NCBI RefSeq assembly: GCF_014651835.1
Contig: NZ_BMXQ01000002.1
Span: 904,808 to 968,807 of the forward strand
Reading direction: 5' to 3'
From: Pigmentiphaga litoralis
GTDB lineage: Bacteria; Pseudomonadota; Gammaproteobacteria; Burkholderiales; Burkholderiaceae_B
DNA: 64,000 nucleotides
Position 1 is the first letter of the stretch; the number at the start of each line of letters is the position of its first letter. Made by a program: the position numbers and the translations under genes. The notes beneath the pieces are model-generated. The model saw nothing but the letters and a program-made list of their open reading frames with translations. It had not been told where the DNA came from and made no database searches. Below, piece by piece: positions 16,371 to 25,717 of this stretch.

Positions 16371-17405
16371 ATGATGAAACGTAGGGCCCTTGCTTCGTTC
16401 GCGAAGCTGGCATTGGCCGTGGCCGCCTGTAGCGTGGCCGTCGTGGCAGCGGCGCAGTCGCCGTCGCCGCCGTCCCAGGCTCCCCAGTCACCGCAGGTCC
16501 AGCCGCCCTGGCCGACCAAGCCTGTTCGCATCATCGTCCCCTACGCCCCGGGCGGCGGATCGGATACGCTCGGCCGCCTCGTGTCACGGCGCCTGTCCGA
16601 GGTCTTCAAGCAGACTTTCGTGGTGGAGAACCGGTCAGGCGTTGCCGGGGTGATCGGCTCGCAGATGGTGGCCAAAGCCGACCCCGACGGCTACACGCTG
16701 GTGGTGTCGGGTATCGGATCGCACGTGGTCGCGCCGATGGTGAACGACAACACCTTCGACCCCATCAAGGACTTCACGCACATTGCGTTTCTGGGCGGGC
16801 CGCCCACGGTGCTGGTCGTGGGGCCGGACTCGCCGTACAAGGACCTGAAGGGTTTTGTCGAGTACGCCAAGGCCAATCCCGGCAAGATCAGCTGGGGATC
16901 GCCGGGGCAGGGCACGCATGGGTACATGATCGGCGACGCCTTTGCTTCAACAGCTGGCATCAAGATGGTCACCATCAACTACAAGGGCGGCAACCCCGCC
17001 ATGACGGACTTGCTGGCGGGTCATGTCAACGCCGCCTTCATGTCCTTCGGCACCACCACACCCTACATCCAGTCCGGCAAGTTGCGTGCGCTGGCCATCA
17101 CGTCCGACAAGCGCGCAGACGACTTTCCGCAGTTGCCCACCTTTACCGAGCAAGGCTATCCGGCGCTGACCGGCACCACCTGGTTCTCGTTGTCGGGCCC
17201 GGCCGGCATGCCGCCCGCGATCGTCGAACGGCTGAACACCGAAGTGCGGCGCGCCCTGCGCTCGCCCGAGATCGTGGCCGAAATGCGGCGGCAGAACATG
17301 GAAACGCTGGACATGGACGTGCCGACCTTCAACGCCTATGTGCGGTCCGAGATCCAGCACTGGAAGCCCTATGTGTCACCGGCGCAGGCGGACGCGAAGC
17401 CGTAA
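16371..17405 (+). CDS. Bug-type periplasmic solute receptor (TctC family), copy 1 of the duplicated cassette
   Basis: This 344-residue protein is exported by an N-terminal signal peptide ending near 'VVAAAQS', followed by a proline-rich linker. The family start 'KPVRIIVPYAPGGGSDTLGR' follows, with 'VVENRSG', 'ADPDGYTL', 'WGSPGQGTHG' and 'EQGYPALTGTTWFSL'. Bug receptors bind small carboxylates or similar ligands, and most act without an adjacent transporter. The ATG at 16371 follows an AGGAGA site. It shares the block 'VSGIGSHV..AP' and 'FDPIKDFTHIAFLGGPP' with the receptor at 19283, showing recent common descent. The TPP enzyme follows after 110 bases. Confidence 0.9.
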   Translation: MMKRRALASFAKLALAVAACSVAVVAAAQSPSPPSQAPQSPQVQPPWPTKPVRIIVPYAPGGGSDTLGRLVSRRLSEVFKQTFVVENRSGVAGVIGSQMVAKADPDGYTLVVSGIGSHVVAPMVNDNTFDPIKDFTHIAFLGGPPTVLVVGPDSPYKDLKGFVEYAKANPGKISWGSPGQGTHGYMIGDAFASTAGIKMVTINYKGGNPAMTDLLAGHVNAAFMSFGTTTPYIQSGKLRALAITSDKRADDFPQLPTFTEQGYPALTGTTWFSLSGPAGMPPAIVERLNTEVRRALRSPEIVAEMRRQNMETLDMDVPTFNAYVRSEIQHWKPYVSPAQADAKP

Positions 17406-17515
17406 CGGGCTGACGTGTCGCGGCGGGACACGCGCCGCGGCGCCACAGGACACGCACCGCCCTCCCTTTGCCCGGGCTGTCGGGCATCGCGATTCGGACC
17501 CCTTCTGGAGCATGC

Positions 17516-19258
17516 ATGAACATTGAACGACCGGTTGGCGCGCTGGCGTCGGAAAGGCAGTGGGGCAGCGACTACCTGGCCGACCTGATCCGTCAGCTCG
17601 ACCTCAAGTACCTTGCGATCAACCCGGGCGCGAGCCTGCGCGGCCTGCATGACAGCCTGGTCAACTACCTGGGCAATGACGACCCGCAGTTGCTGCTGTG
17701 CCTGCATGAAGAGCATGCCATCGCCATCGCGCACGGCTATGCCAAGGTGACGGGCACGCCCATGGCGGTGGCCGTGCATAGCAATGTCGGCCTGATGCAT
17801 GCGTCGATGGCGATCTACAACGCGTGGTGCGACCGTGTACCCATGGTGATCGTCGGGGCGACCGGACCGGTGGATGCGGCGCAGCGCCGGCCATGGATCG
17901 ACTGGCTGCACACGGCGCGCGACCAGGGCAAGCTGGTGCGCGACTTCATCAAGTGGGACGACCAGCCTGCGTCCTTGCAGGCGGCGGGCGAGTCCGCGCT
18001 GCGCGCGCAGCGGATCGCCACCACCGCGCCGCACGGGCCGGTCTATCTGTGCTTTGACGTGTCGCTGCAGGAGCAGGCCTGCGACCCGGCGTTGCCACTG
18101 CCCGATCCGTCCCGGTTCGCGCAACCGGTGGCGGCCTATCCCGACCCGGATGCGGTGCAACGGGTGGCCGACCTGCTGTCGCGTGCAACGCGGCCGGTGA
18201 TCCTGGCAGGGCGCCTGTCCCGCAACGCCGATGCGTGGAACCGCCGCGTGGCGCTGGCCGAACGGCTGGGCGCCACCGTCATCACCGACTTGAAGCAGGC
18301 GGCCGCCTTCCCGACGCGTCACCCGCTTCATGTCCCGATGACGGTAGGCCAGGACGGCGCCCAGGCCCTGCGCGATGCCGACGTCATCCTGGCCCTGGAT
18401 TGGCTTGACCCGGCGGGCACGATCAAGGTGGTGGGCGAGCGCGGGGCCGCGGTCACGGCGACGATCGTGCACTGCTCGCCCGAGCAGTACTCCCATCGCG
18501 GATGGAGCATGGACCATCAGGCCTTGCTGCGTGCCGACCTGCATTTTCTGTGCGAGCCGGAAGCGCTGGTCGATGCCTTGCTGGCCATGGATGACGCGTC
18601 GCCTCGGTTCGACAAGCGCGAGCGTCAGCCAGTCCAGCAGCGCGTCCGCAAGCTTGATCCCGCACCGGCAGACGACGCGGCGTTGAGCATCCGCGTGCTG
18701 GCCCAGGTGCTGCGCGCCAGCACTCGGGACATGCTTACCTCGCTCATCAAAGTGCCGCTGGGCTGGTCCAACGAAGTGTGGGACTACGACGCGCCCCTCG
18801 ACTTCCTGGGCAAGGATGGCGGCGCCGGGATCGGGTCGGGCCCGGGCATGGCGATTGGCGCGGCGCTGGCCTTGCAGGGCACCGGCCGGCTGCCGCTGGC
18901 CGTGATCGGCGACGGCGATTTCATGTTCAGCGCCAGCGCCTTCTGGACCGCCGCGCGCTACCGCCTGCCGCTGCTGGTCGTTGTCGCCAACAACAGTACC
19001 TATTTCAACGATGAGATCCACCAGGAACGCATTGCGCGACGTCGCGGCCGCACTACCGACAACAAGGCCATCGCGCAGACGATGACCGATCCCGCCATCG
19101 ACATCCCGGCGATCGCCCGCGCGCAAGGGGCGCATGCCGGCCCGACCGTGCGCACCGCGGCGCAGCTGAACGCGGCCATGCAGGACGCCATCGCTCGCGT
19201 GCGCAATGGCGCGCTGTGCGTGATCGATGCCCAGGTGTTGCCGGGCTACGAATCCTGA
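17516..19258 (+). CDS. Thiamine pyrophosphate-dependent enzyme, acetolactate synthase/benzoylformate decarboxylase-like, copy 1
   Basis: This 580-residue protein has the three TPP-enzyme domains. The N-terminal PYR domain holds the activating Glu in 'LHEEHAIAIAHGYAKVTG'. A central Rossmann-like domain follows ('PVILAGRLSR'), and the PP domain carries 'GDGDFMFSASAFWTAARY...NN', the GDG-to-NN metal/TPP motif. It probably decarboxylates or ligates a 2-oxo acid; the substrate is unknown. The start ATG at 17516 follows a CTGGAG site. It is sandwiched between two paralogous Bug receptors, which suggests import and breakdown of one class of compound. It is a close paralogue of 20319-22103. Confidence 0.88.
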   Translation: MNIERPVGALASERQWGSDYLADLIRQLDLKYLAINPGASLRGLHDSLVNYLGNDDPQLLLCLHEEHAIAIAHGYAKVTGTPMAVAVHSNVGLMHASMAIYNAWCDRVPMVIVGATGPVDAAQRRPWIDWLHTARDQGKLVRDFIKWDDQPASLQAAGESALRAQRIATTAPHGPVYLCFDVSLQEQACDPALPLPDPSRFAQPVAAYPDPDAVQRVADLLSRATRPVILAGRLSRNADAWNRRVALAERLGATVITDLKQAAAFPTRHPLHVPMTVGQDGAQALRDADVILALDWLDPAGTIKVVGERGAAVTATIVHCSPEQYSHRGWSMDHQALLRADLHFLCEPEALVDALLAMDDASPRFDKRERQPVQQRVRKLDPAPADDAALSIRVLAQVLRASTRDMLTSLIKVPLGWSNEVWDYDAPLDFLGKDGGAGIGSGPGMAIGAALALQGTGRLPLAVIGDGDFMFSASAFWTAARYRLPLLVVVANNSTYFNDEIHQERIARRRGRTTDNKAIAQTMTDPAIDIPAIARAQGAHAGPTVRTAAQLNAAMQDAIARVRNGALCVIDAQVLPGYES

Positions 19259-19282
19259 CCCAACCACCCAAATGAGGTCTTC

Positions 19283-20278
19283 ATGACGCGTTTTGTTTCC
19301 TGTGTTGCCGGCCTGGTGATGGCAGGCGTGCTGTCCGCGGCCGCGACGGCCACGGCCTTTGCGGCCGACGTTGTCTGGCCCCGCAAGCAGATCCGCCTCA
19401 TCGTTCCGTATCCGCCCGGCGGCAGCGCCGATACCCTGGGCCGCGCCTTGGCGCAGTCCTTGACCGGGTCTCTGAACCAGACCGTGGTGGTCGAAAATCG
19501 CGCGGGCGCGGCAGGCTTCATCGGGTCGCAGGCGGTGGCGCGCGCCGAGCCCGATGGCTACACGCTGGTCGTGTCCGGCATCGGGTCGCACGTGATCGCG
19601 CCCCTGCAGAACCCGAACGCCTTCGACCCGATCAAGGACTTTACGCACATCGCGTTTCTGGGCGGCCCACCCGCGGCCCTGATCGTCAATGCCGACAGTC
19701 CGGTCAAGGACCTGGCCGGCTTCATCACCTATGCGCGCGGCCTGCCGAATGGCGTGAGCTGGGGATCGCCGGGGCAGGGCACGCATGGCTCGCTGATCGG
19801 CGACGCGTTCAAGGACACCACGAAACTGAAGATGGTGCACGTGGCCTACAAGGGCGCCAACGCGGCTGTGACCGATCTGATCGCCAACCAGATCCAGGCC
19901 GCGTTCATCACACTCAGCAGCGCCACCGCAGGCATCAAATCCGGCCGCATTCGTGCGATTGCCCTGACCGCCGACAAGCGGCTGGACGACTTTCCGGATG
20001 TCCCGACCTTTACCGAACAGGGTTACCCGAAGCTGACCGGCACGACCTGGTTCTCATTGTCCGGCCCTGCGGGGATGGATCCCGCCGTGACCACCAAGCT
20101 GAACGCCGCCGTGCGCCAAGCCATGCGCACGCCCGAGATCCAGCGCGAACTGCGCCAGCAGAACATGGTGACCGAGGACTGGGATGCCGCCACCTTTACC
20201 CGCTACGTCGGTACCGAGATCACGCACTGGTCGCCCTACCTGCAGGCGGCGGAAGTGGTGACCGGCAACAAACCCTGA
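19283..20278 (+). CDS. Bug-type periplasmic solute receptor (TctC family), copy 2
   Basis: The receptor (331 residues) has a signal peptide ending near 'TAFAAD', then 'IRLIVPYPPGGSADTLGR', 'VVVENRAGAAGFIGSQ', 'AEPDGYTLVVSGIGSHV' and 'WGSPGQGTHGSLIGDAF'. It is a paralogue of the receptor at 16371 with the same ligand-pocket blocks, so the two probably bind the same or closely related ligands. It starts 24 bases after the first TPP enzyme and is followed 40 bases later by the second, all on one strand, so the four genes look like one operon. Confidence 0.9.
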   Translation: MTRFVSCVAGLVMAGVLSAAATATAFAADVVWPRKQIRLIVPYPPGGSADTLGRALAQSLTGSLNQTVVVENRAGAAGFIGSQAVARAEPDGYTLVVSGIGSHVIAPLQNPNAFDPIKDFTHIAFLGGPPAALIVNADSPVKDLAGFITYARGLPNGVSWGSPGQGTHGSLIGDAFKDTTKLKMVHVAYKGANAAVTDLIANQIQAAFITLSSATAGIKSGRIRAIALTADKRLDDFPDVPTFTEQGYPKLTGTTWFSLSGPAGMDPAVTTKLNAAVRQAMRTPEIQRELRQQNMVTEDWDAATFTRYVGTEITHWSPYLQAAEVVTGNKP

Positions 20279-20318
20279 CGGCCGCCTGCATGGCGTCCCA
20301 ACGAATCGAAGGAACAGC

Positions 20319-22103
20319 ATGAGCGTGGAAAAACCGGTGATGGACGCGTCGGTCCGCCTGGAGTGGGGTAGCGATTACCTGGCCGACATCATCCGCCAAC
20401 TGGATCTGAAGTACCTGAGCATCAACCCCGGCGCCAGCTTGCGCGGCCTGCACGACAGCCTGGTCAACTACCTGGGCAATGACGATCCGCAGATGCTGCT
20501 GTGCCTGCATGAAGACCACGCGGTCTCGATCGCGCACGGCTATGCCAAGGTGACCGGCAAGCCCATGGGCGTCGTGGTGCACAGCAACGTCGGGCTCATG
20601 CATGCGTCGATGGGCATCTTCAATGCCTGGTGCGACCGCGTGCCCATGGTCGTGATCGGCGCGACAGGCCCGGTCGATGCCGCGCAGCGCCGGCCGTGGA
20701 TCGACTGGATCCACACATCGCGCGACCAGGGCGCGCTGGTACGCGACTTCATCAAATGGGACGACCAGCCCGCCTCCTTGCCGGCTGCCGCCGAATCGTT
20801 GATACGTGCAACCATGATCGCCAACACCGCGCCGCGCGGCCCGGTGTATGTGTGCTTCGATGTGTCCCTGCAAGAAGCCCGGCTCGACGAAGGCGTCAAC
20901 CCGCCCGACATCTCGGGTTATGCCCAGCCGGTCACACCGTATCCCGATCCGGCCAGCGTGCGGCAGATCGCCGCGTGGCTGGCCGCGGCGCAGCATCCTG
21001 TGGTGATGGCAGGGCGGTCGTCACGGGACGACGCGGCGTGGGCAAAACGCATCGATCTGTGCGAACGCCTTGGCGCCAAGGTCATGTCCGATCTGAAGCT
21101 GCCGGCCGTCTTCCCCACCGACCATCCGCTGCACGTTGCGCCACCCGCCTTCTTCATGGGCGACGACGGCATTGCGCTGCTGCGCGGGGCCGACGTCGTG
21201 CTCAGCCTGGACTGGCTGGACCTGGGCGGTGCGTTGAAGGTGGCGTCGGCCAAGGGTTCCATTGCGGCGCGCGTGGTGCATTGTTCACCCGATCAATACT
21301 CCCACAAGGGCTGGAGCATGGATCATCAGTCCCTGCCGCCGGTGGAAACGCATTTGCTGTGCGAACCCGATGCGCTGGTCGATGCCTTGCTGCGGCTGGA
21401 TGACCAGGAAGGGTGCTTCGCGTCGAAGACGCGTTCCGTCTACACGCCGGTGCCGGTGCCACGGTCAGCGGATCCGGGAGCCGTCCCCATCAGCCTGCAG
21501 ATTCTTGCGTCGGTGTTGCGGGCATCGACCCTGGACCACGACGTCTCGCTGCTGCGTACGCCCCTGGGCTGGCCCGGCAATGCCTGGCACTTTCGGCATC
21601 CGCTGGACTTCCTGGGCAAGGACGGTGGCGCCGGCCTGGGCTCCGGGCCAGGCATGTCGGTGGGCTGCGCGTTGGCGCTGCAAGGCACCGGCCGCCTGCC
21701 GCTGGCCGTGATCGGGGATGGCGACTACATGATGGGCGTCAGCGCCATCTGGACCGCCGCCCGCTACAAGGTCCCCGTGCTGTTCGTTGTCGCCAACAAC
21801 CTGGGATACTTCAACGACGAACTGCATCAGGAAAAGGTCGCGCGCACCCGCTCGCGCACGACCGAGAACAAGGCCGTCGCACAGCACATTGGCGAGCCGG
21901 ACATCGATATTGCCGGCATCGCGCGGGCGCAGGGCGCGGTCGGCTACGGTCCCGTGCACGATGCTGCCGAACTGGCCCAGGTCATGACCCAGGCGATTGC
22001 CGACGTGCAGGCTGGCAAGGTCTGCGTGGTCGACGTGCGGGTGGTGCCGGGCTACGACTCGCTCATGACGAAGGGCCTGTTGCGCGAAGTGAAGGCGGGG
22101 TGA
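20319..22103 (+). CDS. Thiamine pyrophosphate-dependent enzyme, copy 2
   Basis: The protein (594 residues) has the same domain order and motifs as copy 1: 'LHEDHAVSIAHGYAKVTG' with the activating Glu, 'VPMVVIGATGPVDAAQRRPWIDW', 'LGKDGGAGLGSGPG' and 'GDGDYMMGVSAIWTAARYK' through 'VVANN'. The long conserved N-terminal segment ('INPGASLRGLHDSLVNYLGNDDPQ') is almost unchanged between copies, whereas the region after the central domain has diverged. The two may form a heteromer or handle related substrates. The operon ends at a hairpin at 22112-22135. Confidence 0.88.
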   Translation: MSVEKPVMDASVRLEWGSDYLADIIRQLDLKYLSINPGASLRGLHDSLVNYLGNDDPQMLLCLHEDHAVSIAHGYAKVTGKPMGVVVHSNVGLMHASMGIFNAWCDRVPMVVIGATGPVDAAQRRPWIDWIHTSRDQGALVRDFIKWDDQPASLPAAAESLIRATMIANTAPRGPVYVCFDVSLQEARLDEGVNPPDISGYAQPVTPYPDPASVRQIAAWLAAAQHPVVMAGRSSRDDAAWAKRIDLCERLGAKVMSDLKLPAVFPTDHPLHVAPPAFFMGDDGIALLRGADVVLSLDWLDLGGALKVASAKGSIAARVVHCSPDQYSHKGWSMDHQSLPPVETHLLCEPDALVDALLRLDDQEGCFASKTRSVYTPVPVPRSADPGAVPISLQILASVLRASTLDHDVSLLRTPLGWPGNAWHFRHPLDFLGKDGGAGLGSGPGMSVGCALALQGTGRLPLAVIGDGDYMMGVSAIWTAARYKVPVLFVVANNLGYFNDELHQEKVARTRSRTTENKAVAQHIGEPDIDIAGIARAQGAVGYGPVHDAAELAQVMTQAIADVQAGKVCVVDVRVVPGYDSLMTKGLLREVKAG

Positions 22104-22111
22104 TCAAAAAA

Positions 22112-22136
22112 GGCCGCAGCGTTTCCGCTGCGGCCT
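22112..22136. terminator. Shared terminator between convergent operons
   Basis: A 9-bp stem (GGCCGCAGC/GCTGCGGCC) has a 6-base loop. The A tract on the left gives a strong T tract for minus-strand transcripts of the molybdopterin gene; the plus-strand tail (TTCTC) is weaker but serviceable. Confidence 0.75.
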
Positions 22137-22177
22137 TCTCGTCTGCTCAACGACAACAGAGCTTTACCGGTACATCA

Positions 22178-24385
22178 TCACGCCATTGCGGGCATCTTAT
22201 CCAGCAACTTGTCCAGGGTGATCGGATATTCCCGCACCCGAATTCCCGTCGCGTTGTAGATCGCGTTGGCCACGGCCGCGCCCACGCCGCAGATGCCCAG
22301 CTCGCCGACCCCCTTGGCCTTCATGGGCGACGACTGCGGATCCGTCTCGTCCAGGAAGATCACGTCCTGATGCGGAATGTCGGCATGCACCGGCACTTCA
22401 TACCCGGCAAGGTCGTGATTCACAAAGAAGCCACGGCGCGTGTCCACGGCCAGTTCTTCCATCAGCGCTGCGCCAGCGCCCATGGTCATGGCGCCGATCA
22501 CCTGGCTGCGCGCCGACTTGGGGTTGATGATGCGGCCGGCCGCGCACACGGCGAGCATGCGGCGGATGCGGACCTCGGCGGTGGCCATGTCCACGCCCAC
22601 TTCGACGTAGTGCGCGCCGAAGGTGGACTGCTGCATCTTCTTGCTCAGGTCGCCGAATTCGATCTTGTCTTCGGCAACGATGTCGGCGCTGCGTGCGGCC
22701 GCGGCCAGCGACTGGCTGCGGCCGCCGGCACGGACCTGCCCGTCGGTGAACTCTGCCGTGGCAGGGTCCAGGCCCAGCTTGCGGGCCACGGCTTCGCGCA
22801 GCTTGACGCACGCGGCGTAGACACCGGCGGTCGAGCTGTTGGCGCCCCATTGGCCGCCTGATCCGGCGGACACCGGGAAGCTGGAGTCGCCCAGGCGGAC
22901 CATGACCTTGTCGAGCGGCAGGCCCATCATCTCGGCAGCGGTCTGCGCAATGATGGTGTAGGTGCCGGTGCCGATGTCGGTCATGTCGGTTTCGACGGTG
23001 ACGATGCCGCGCTTGTCCAGCCGTACGCGCGCGCCCGACGTCATGGTCAGATTGTTGCGGAAGGCCGATGCCACGCCCATGCCGACCAGCCAGCGGCCGT
23101 CGCGCAGGGTGGCAGGCTTGGCGCCGCGCTTGCTCCAGCCGAATTGCTCGGCGCCGATGCGCAGGCACTCGTTCAACTGACGCTGCGAGAACGGCCGCTT
23201 CGGGTCTTCGGGGTCGACCTGCGTATCGTTCAGTACACGGAAGGCCACCGGGTCGATGCCGACCTTCTCGGCCATTTCGTCGATGGCGATTTCAAGCGCC
23301 ATCAGTCCTGGCGCTTCACCCGGCGCGCGCATGGCATTGCCCTCGGGCAGGTCCAGCAGCGCAAGGCGCGTCTGGGTCATGCGGTCGGCGCCGGCGTACA
23401 GCAGGCGGGTCTGCTGCACGGCTTCTTCGGGCGATCCGCCTTCCAGGTTGCCCGACCAGGTTTCGTGACCGATGGCGGTAATCTTGCCGTCCGGTGTCGT
23501 GCCGATCCGGATGCGCTGGATGGTGGCCGGTCGGTGCGTGGTGTTGTTGCCCATCAAGGGGCGCGTCAACGCGACCTTGACCGGACGCTTGACCGCCCGT
23601 GCACCCAGCGCCGCCAGGATCGCGTCGGCGCGCACGAACAGCTTGCCGCCAAAGCCGCCGCCGATGTACGGCGAGATCAGGCGCACGTCTTCCTTTTTCA
23701 GGCCCAGGGTCTTGGCGACATCGCCGGCGCCCCACGCGATCATCTGGTTCGACGTGTACACGGTCAGCTTGCTGCCTTGCCACACGGCGATCGATGCATG
23801 CGGCTCCATCATCGCGTGCGAGTGATCAGGCGTGTGGTACGTGGCGTCGAGCTTCACAGGCGCCGCGTCGAATGCCGATGCAAAGTTGCCGACCGCGGTG
23901 TCGGGCTTTTCGCTCTGTTTGGGCGATGGCTTGGTGGCCGACGCACGCTCGGCTTCGAGGTCGAACTTGCCGGCAGACGCGGCGTAGTCGACCTTGATCA
24001 GGTACGCCGCCGCGCGCGCCTGCTCGAAGGTCTCGGCCACGACCAGCGCTATCGCCTGGTGGTAGTGATCGATTTCGGGACCGCCCAGCAGCTTGGCGAC
24101 GTTGTAATCACCCTTTTCGAGCTTGCCGGCGGTGTCGGCCGTCACGATCGTCAGCACACCCGGCGCGGCCTTGGCGGCCGTCAGGTCCATGCGGGTGATG
24201 CGGCCCTTCGCGATGCCTGCGCCCACCACATAGCCGTAGGCCTGGTTGCGCATGGTGTCGTGCCATTCGTAGGCATAGGGCGCGCTGCCGGTGGTCTTGA
24301 AAGGACCGTCGATCCGGTCGGTCGGCTTGCCCACGACCTTCAATTGGTCGATGGGGTTGGTGGTGGCTGGAGTATCGAATTTCAT
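22178..24385 (-). CDS. Xanthine dehydrogenase family, molybdopterin-binding large subunit
   Basis: This 735-residue protein resembles the YagR/PaoC-type large subunit of aldehyde or xanthine dehydrogenases, which holds the molybdenum cofactor. Visible blocks include 'VGKPTDRIDGPFKTTGSAPYAYEW', 'HATHHP'-like metal region 'TPDHSHAMMEPHASIA', 'YIGGGFGGKLF', 'MRAPGEAPG' and the C-terminal 'KGVGELGICG' with the catalytic Glu. The start is at 24385 (MKFDTPATT); the longer frame to 24502 runs into a gene remnant. The usual partners (FAD subunit and 2Fe-2S subunit) are missing: only the last codons of the FAD subunit survive just upstream. The protein may therefore be orphaned or pair with subunits encoded elsewhere. 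Confidence 0.88.
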   Translation of the reverse strand: MKFDTPATTNPIDQLKVVGKPTDRIDGPFKTTGSAPYAYEWHDTMRNQAYGYVVGAGIAKGRITRMDLTAAKAAPGVLTIVTADTAGKLEKGDYNVAKLLGGPEIDHYHQAIALVVAETFEQARAAAYLIKVDYAASAGKFDLEAERASATKPSPKQSEKPDTAVGNFASAFDAAPVKLDATYHTPDHSHAMMEPHASIAVWQGSKLTVYTSNQMIAWGAGDVAKTLGLKKEDVRLISPYIGGGFGGKLFVRADAILAALGARAVKRPVKVALTRPLMGNNTTHRPATIQRIRIGTTPDGKITAIGHETWSGNLEGGSPEEAVQQTRLLYAGADRMTQTRLALLDLPEGNAMRAPGEAPGLMALEIAIDEMAEKVGIDPVAFRVLNDTQVDPEDPKRPFSQRQLNECLRIGAEQFGWSKRGAKPATLRDGRWLVGMGVASAFRNNLTMTSGARVRLDKRGIVTVETDMTDIGTGTYTIIAQTAAEMMGLPLDKVMVRLGDSSFPVSAGSGGQWGANSSTAGVYAACVKLREAVARKLGLDPATAEFTDGQVRAGGRSQSLAAAARSADIVAEDKIEFGDLSKKMQQSTFGAHYVEVGVDMATAEVRIRRMLAVCAAGRIINPKSARSQVIGAMTMGAGAALMEELAVDTRRGFFVNHDLAGYEVPVHADIPHQDVIFLDETDPQSSPMKAKGVGELGICGVGAAVANAIYNATGIRVREYPITLDKLLDKMPAMA

Positions 24386-24387
24386 GG

Positions 24388-24465
24388 TCAGACCCTCGCT
24401 TCCGTCAGCACGGATTGCAGCGTGCGTTCGACCAGCTTCAATTTGAAAGTGTTGTCGCCTGCTGG
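24388..24465 (-). pseudogene. C-terminal remnant of the FAD-binding dehydrogenase subunit
   Basis: Directly upstream of the molybdopterin gene, the minus strand reads 'AGDNTFKLKLVERTL' and ends 'TEARV' at a TGA (24388-24390), two bases before the next ATG. This is the usual C-terminal end of YagS-type FAD subunits ('AGGNAFKIELAKRTL' in my memory of the family). The rest is gone. The spacing shows the original operon order FAD subunit then large subunit. Confidence 0.7.
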
Positions 24466-24473
24466 GCATCGGC

Positions 24474-24578
24474 CGGCTCGACGAGGTGCAGCGCGCATAC
24501 ATCGAGTCGGACGGTCAGGTCAGCGTGATCCGCATGTCGGAACGCACGGATGGGGAGACGTCAACGCTGGAAGAATGA
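24474..24578 (+). pseudogene. C-terminal remnant of a DUF421 (YetF-like) membrane protein
   Basis: The plus strand reads 'RLDEVQRAYIESDGQVSVI' and stops at 24576-24578. The 'eV..A.lE.dG.iSVi' pattern is characteristic of the C-terminal domain of DUF421 proteins. No membrane segments precede it. It starts within about ten bases of the FAD-subunit remnant on the other strand, so this is a rearrangement joint. Confidence 0.6.
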
Positions 24579-24647
24579 GTGTCGGCGTCAACCCTGTGCT
24601 GGACGGCGTCAACGACCTGATGGACGGCAGCAAGGACACGGTCCTGC

Positions 24648-25568
24648 CTACAGGGTCACCACTTCGCCGAACACGTCGCGGGTCACTTTCAGAAAACCCT
24701 CAGCCGCGGGGGACAGCGTCCGGCCTCTCGTATTCACATACGAGATATCCATCGGCACGCGCGGCGATGACAGGCGGCATCGCCACAGGTTGTCGTGCTG
24801 CGTCTTGGCGACCAGCGACGACGCCCAGATCGTCACGCCCAGGCCGCCCGCCGTCATCCACAGCGCCGACGACAGGAAATTCACTTCGTGGCCGATGATC
24901 AGGCGCACGCCCGCACGATCGGCCGCGGCATCCAGCTTGCGGCGCATGCCGTAGCCCAGGCCCGTCCGTACCGCGATCAGGGGGTAGGGCGCCACATCGG
25001 CCCAGGTCACGTCTTCCAGCCCGGCCAAGGGGTGGTCGTCGGCGCAGACCAGACACAAGTGGTCGTGCAGCAAAGGCAGCAATTCAAGCTGAGGGTCATC
25101 GGACTCGGGCGTGCCGATGCCGAAGTCCACGTGGTCAGCCGCCACCCGTGACAGGAACTGATCGGGCGCGCAGTCATCCAGAATGATCTTGACGTCGGGA
25201 TAGACCGCGCTGAAGCGGCGCACCACGGCCGGCATCAGCACCGCCGCCACCGTTGCCGTTACCACGATGTGGACCCGGCCGCGCCGCAGGTCGCTCAGCG
25301 CTTCGAAATGGGTGCCCAGCCGGGCGACGTCCTGCAGGATGCGTTCTGCCACCGCGATGGTGTCGTGCGCGGCCTGGGTGGGCGTCAGTGCGCGCGAGGT
25401 GCGGTCGAACAAGGCCAGGTTCAACGTGGCCTCGATCTGGCGCAGCATGGTGCTGACGGCCGATTCGGTCACCGACAGCCGGATGGCCGCCAGGCTCAGC
25501 TTGCCGGACCGGTACACGGCGACGAAGGCGCGAAGTTGTTTGAGGCTGAGCTGGCTTTCGATCGACAT
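24648..25568 (-). CDS. LysR family transcriptional regulator
   Basis: A 306-residue regulator with an N-terminal winged helix-turn-helix ('LKQLRAFVAVYRSGKLSLAAIRLSVTESAVSTMLRQIE', 'LFDRTSRALTPT') and a LysR substrate-binding domain ('HVDFGIGTPESDD', 'GLGVTIWASSL'). The start at 25568 lies about 150 bases from the divergent aldolase gene, the usual LysR arrangement, so it probably activates the aldolase/Bug/dehydrogenase operon in response to its substrate. Confidence 0.9.
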   Translation of the reverse strand: MSIESQLSLKQLRAFVAVYRSGKLSLAAIRLSVTESAVSTMLRQIEATLNLALFDRTSRALTPTQAAHDTIAVAERILQDVARLGTHFEALSDLRRGRVHIVVTATVAAVLMPAVVRRFSAVYPDVKIILDDCAPDQFLSRVAADHVDFGIGTPESDDPQLELLPLLHDHLCLVCADDHPLAGLEDVTWADVAPYPLIAVRTGLGYGMRRKLDAAADRAGVRLIIGHEVNFLSSALWMTAGGLGVTIWASSLVAKTQHDNLWRCRLSSPRVPMDISYVNTRGRTLSPAAEGFLKVTRDVFGEVVTL

Positions 25569-25717
25569 TGAAGCTTTCTTGTAGGGTGCTGCAGTTTTTT
25601 TCGATTGGAATCGATCGGGGCCGGGGGTTCAATGGGCGCATTCCCGGGTCGGCCGTCGTCAGCCTGCCGACGGTCAGCACACTCACAATCCGCCTACGCA
25701 CCATCAGGAGACGCCAG

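Noticed and set aside
17369..19840. An 823-codon open frame on the minus strand
   Set aside because: It is antisense to the TPP enzyme and Bug genes, with Arg/Gly/His-rich shadow composition and no family motif.
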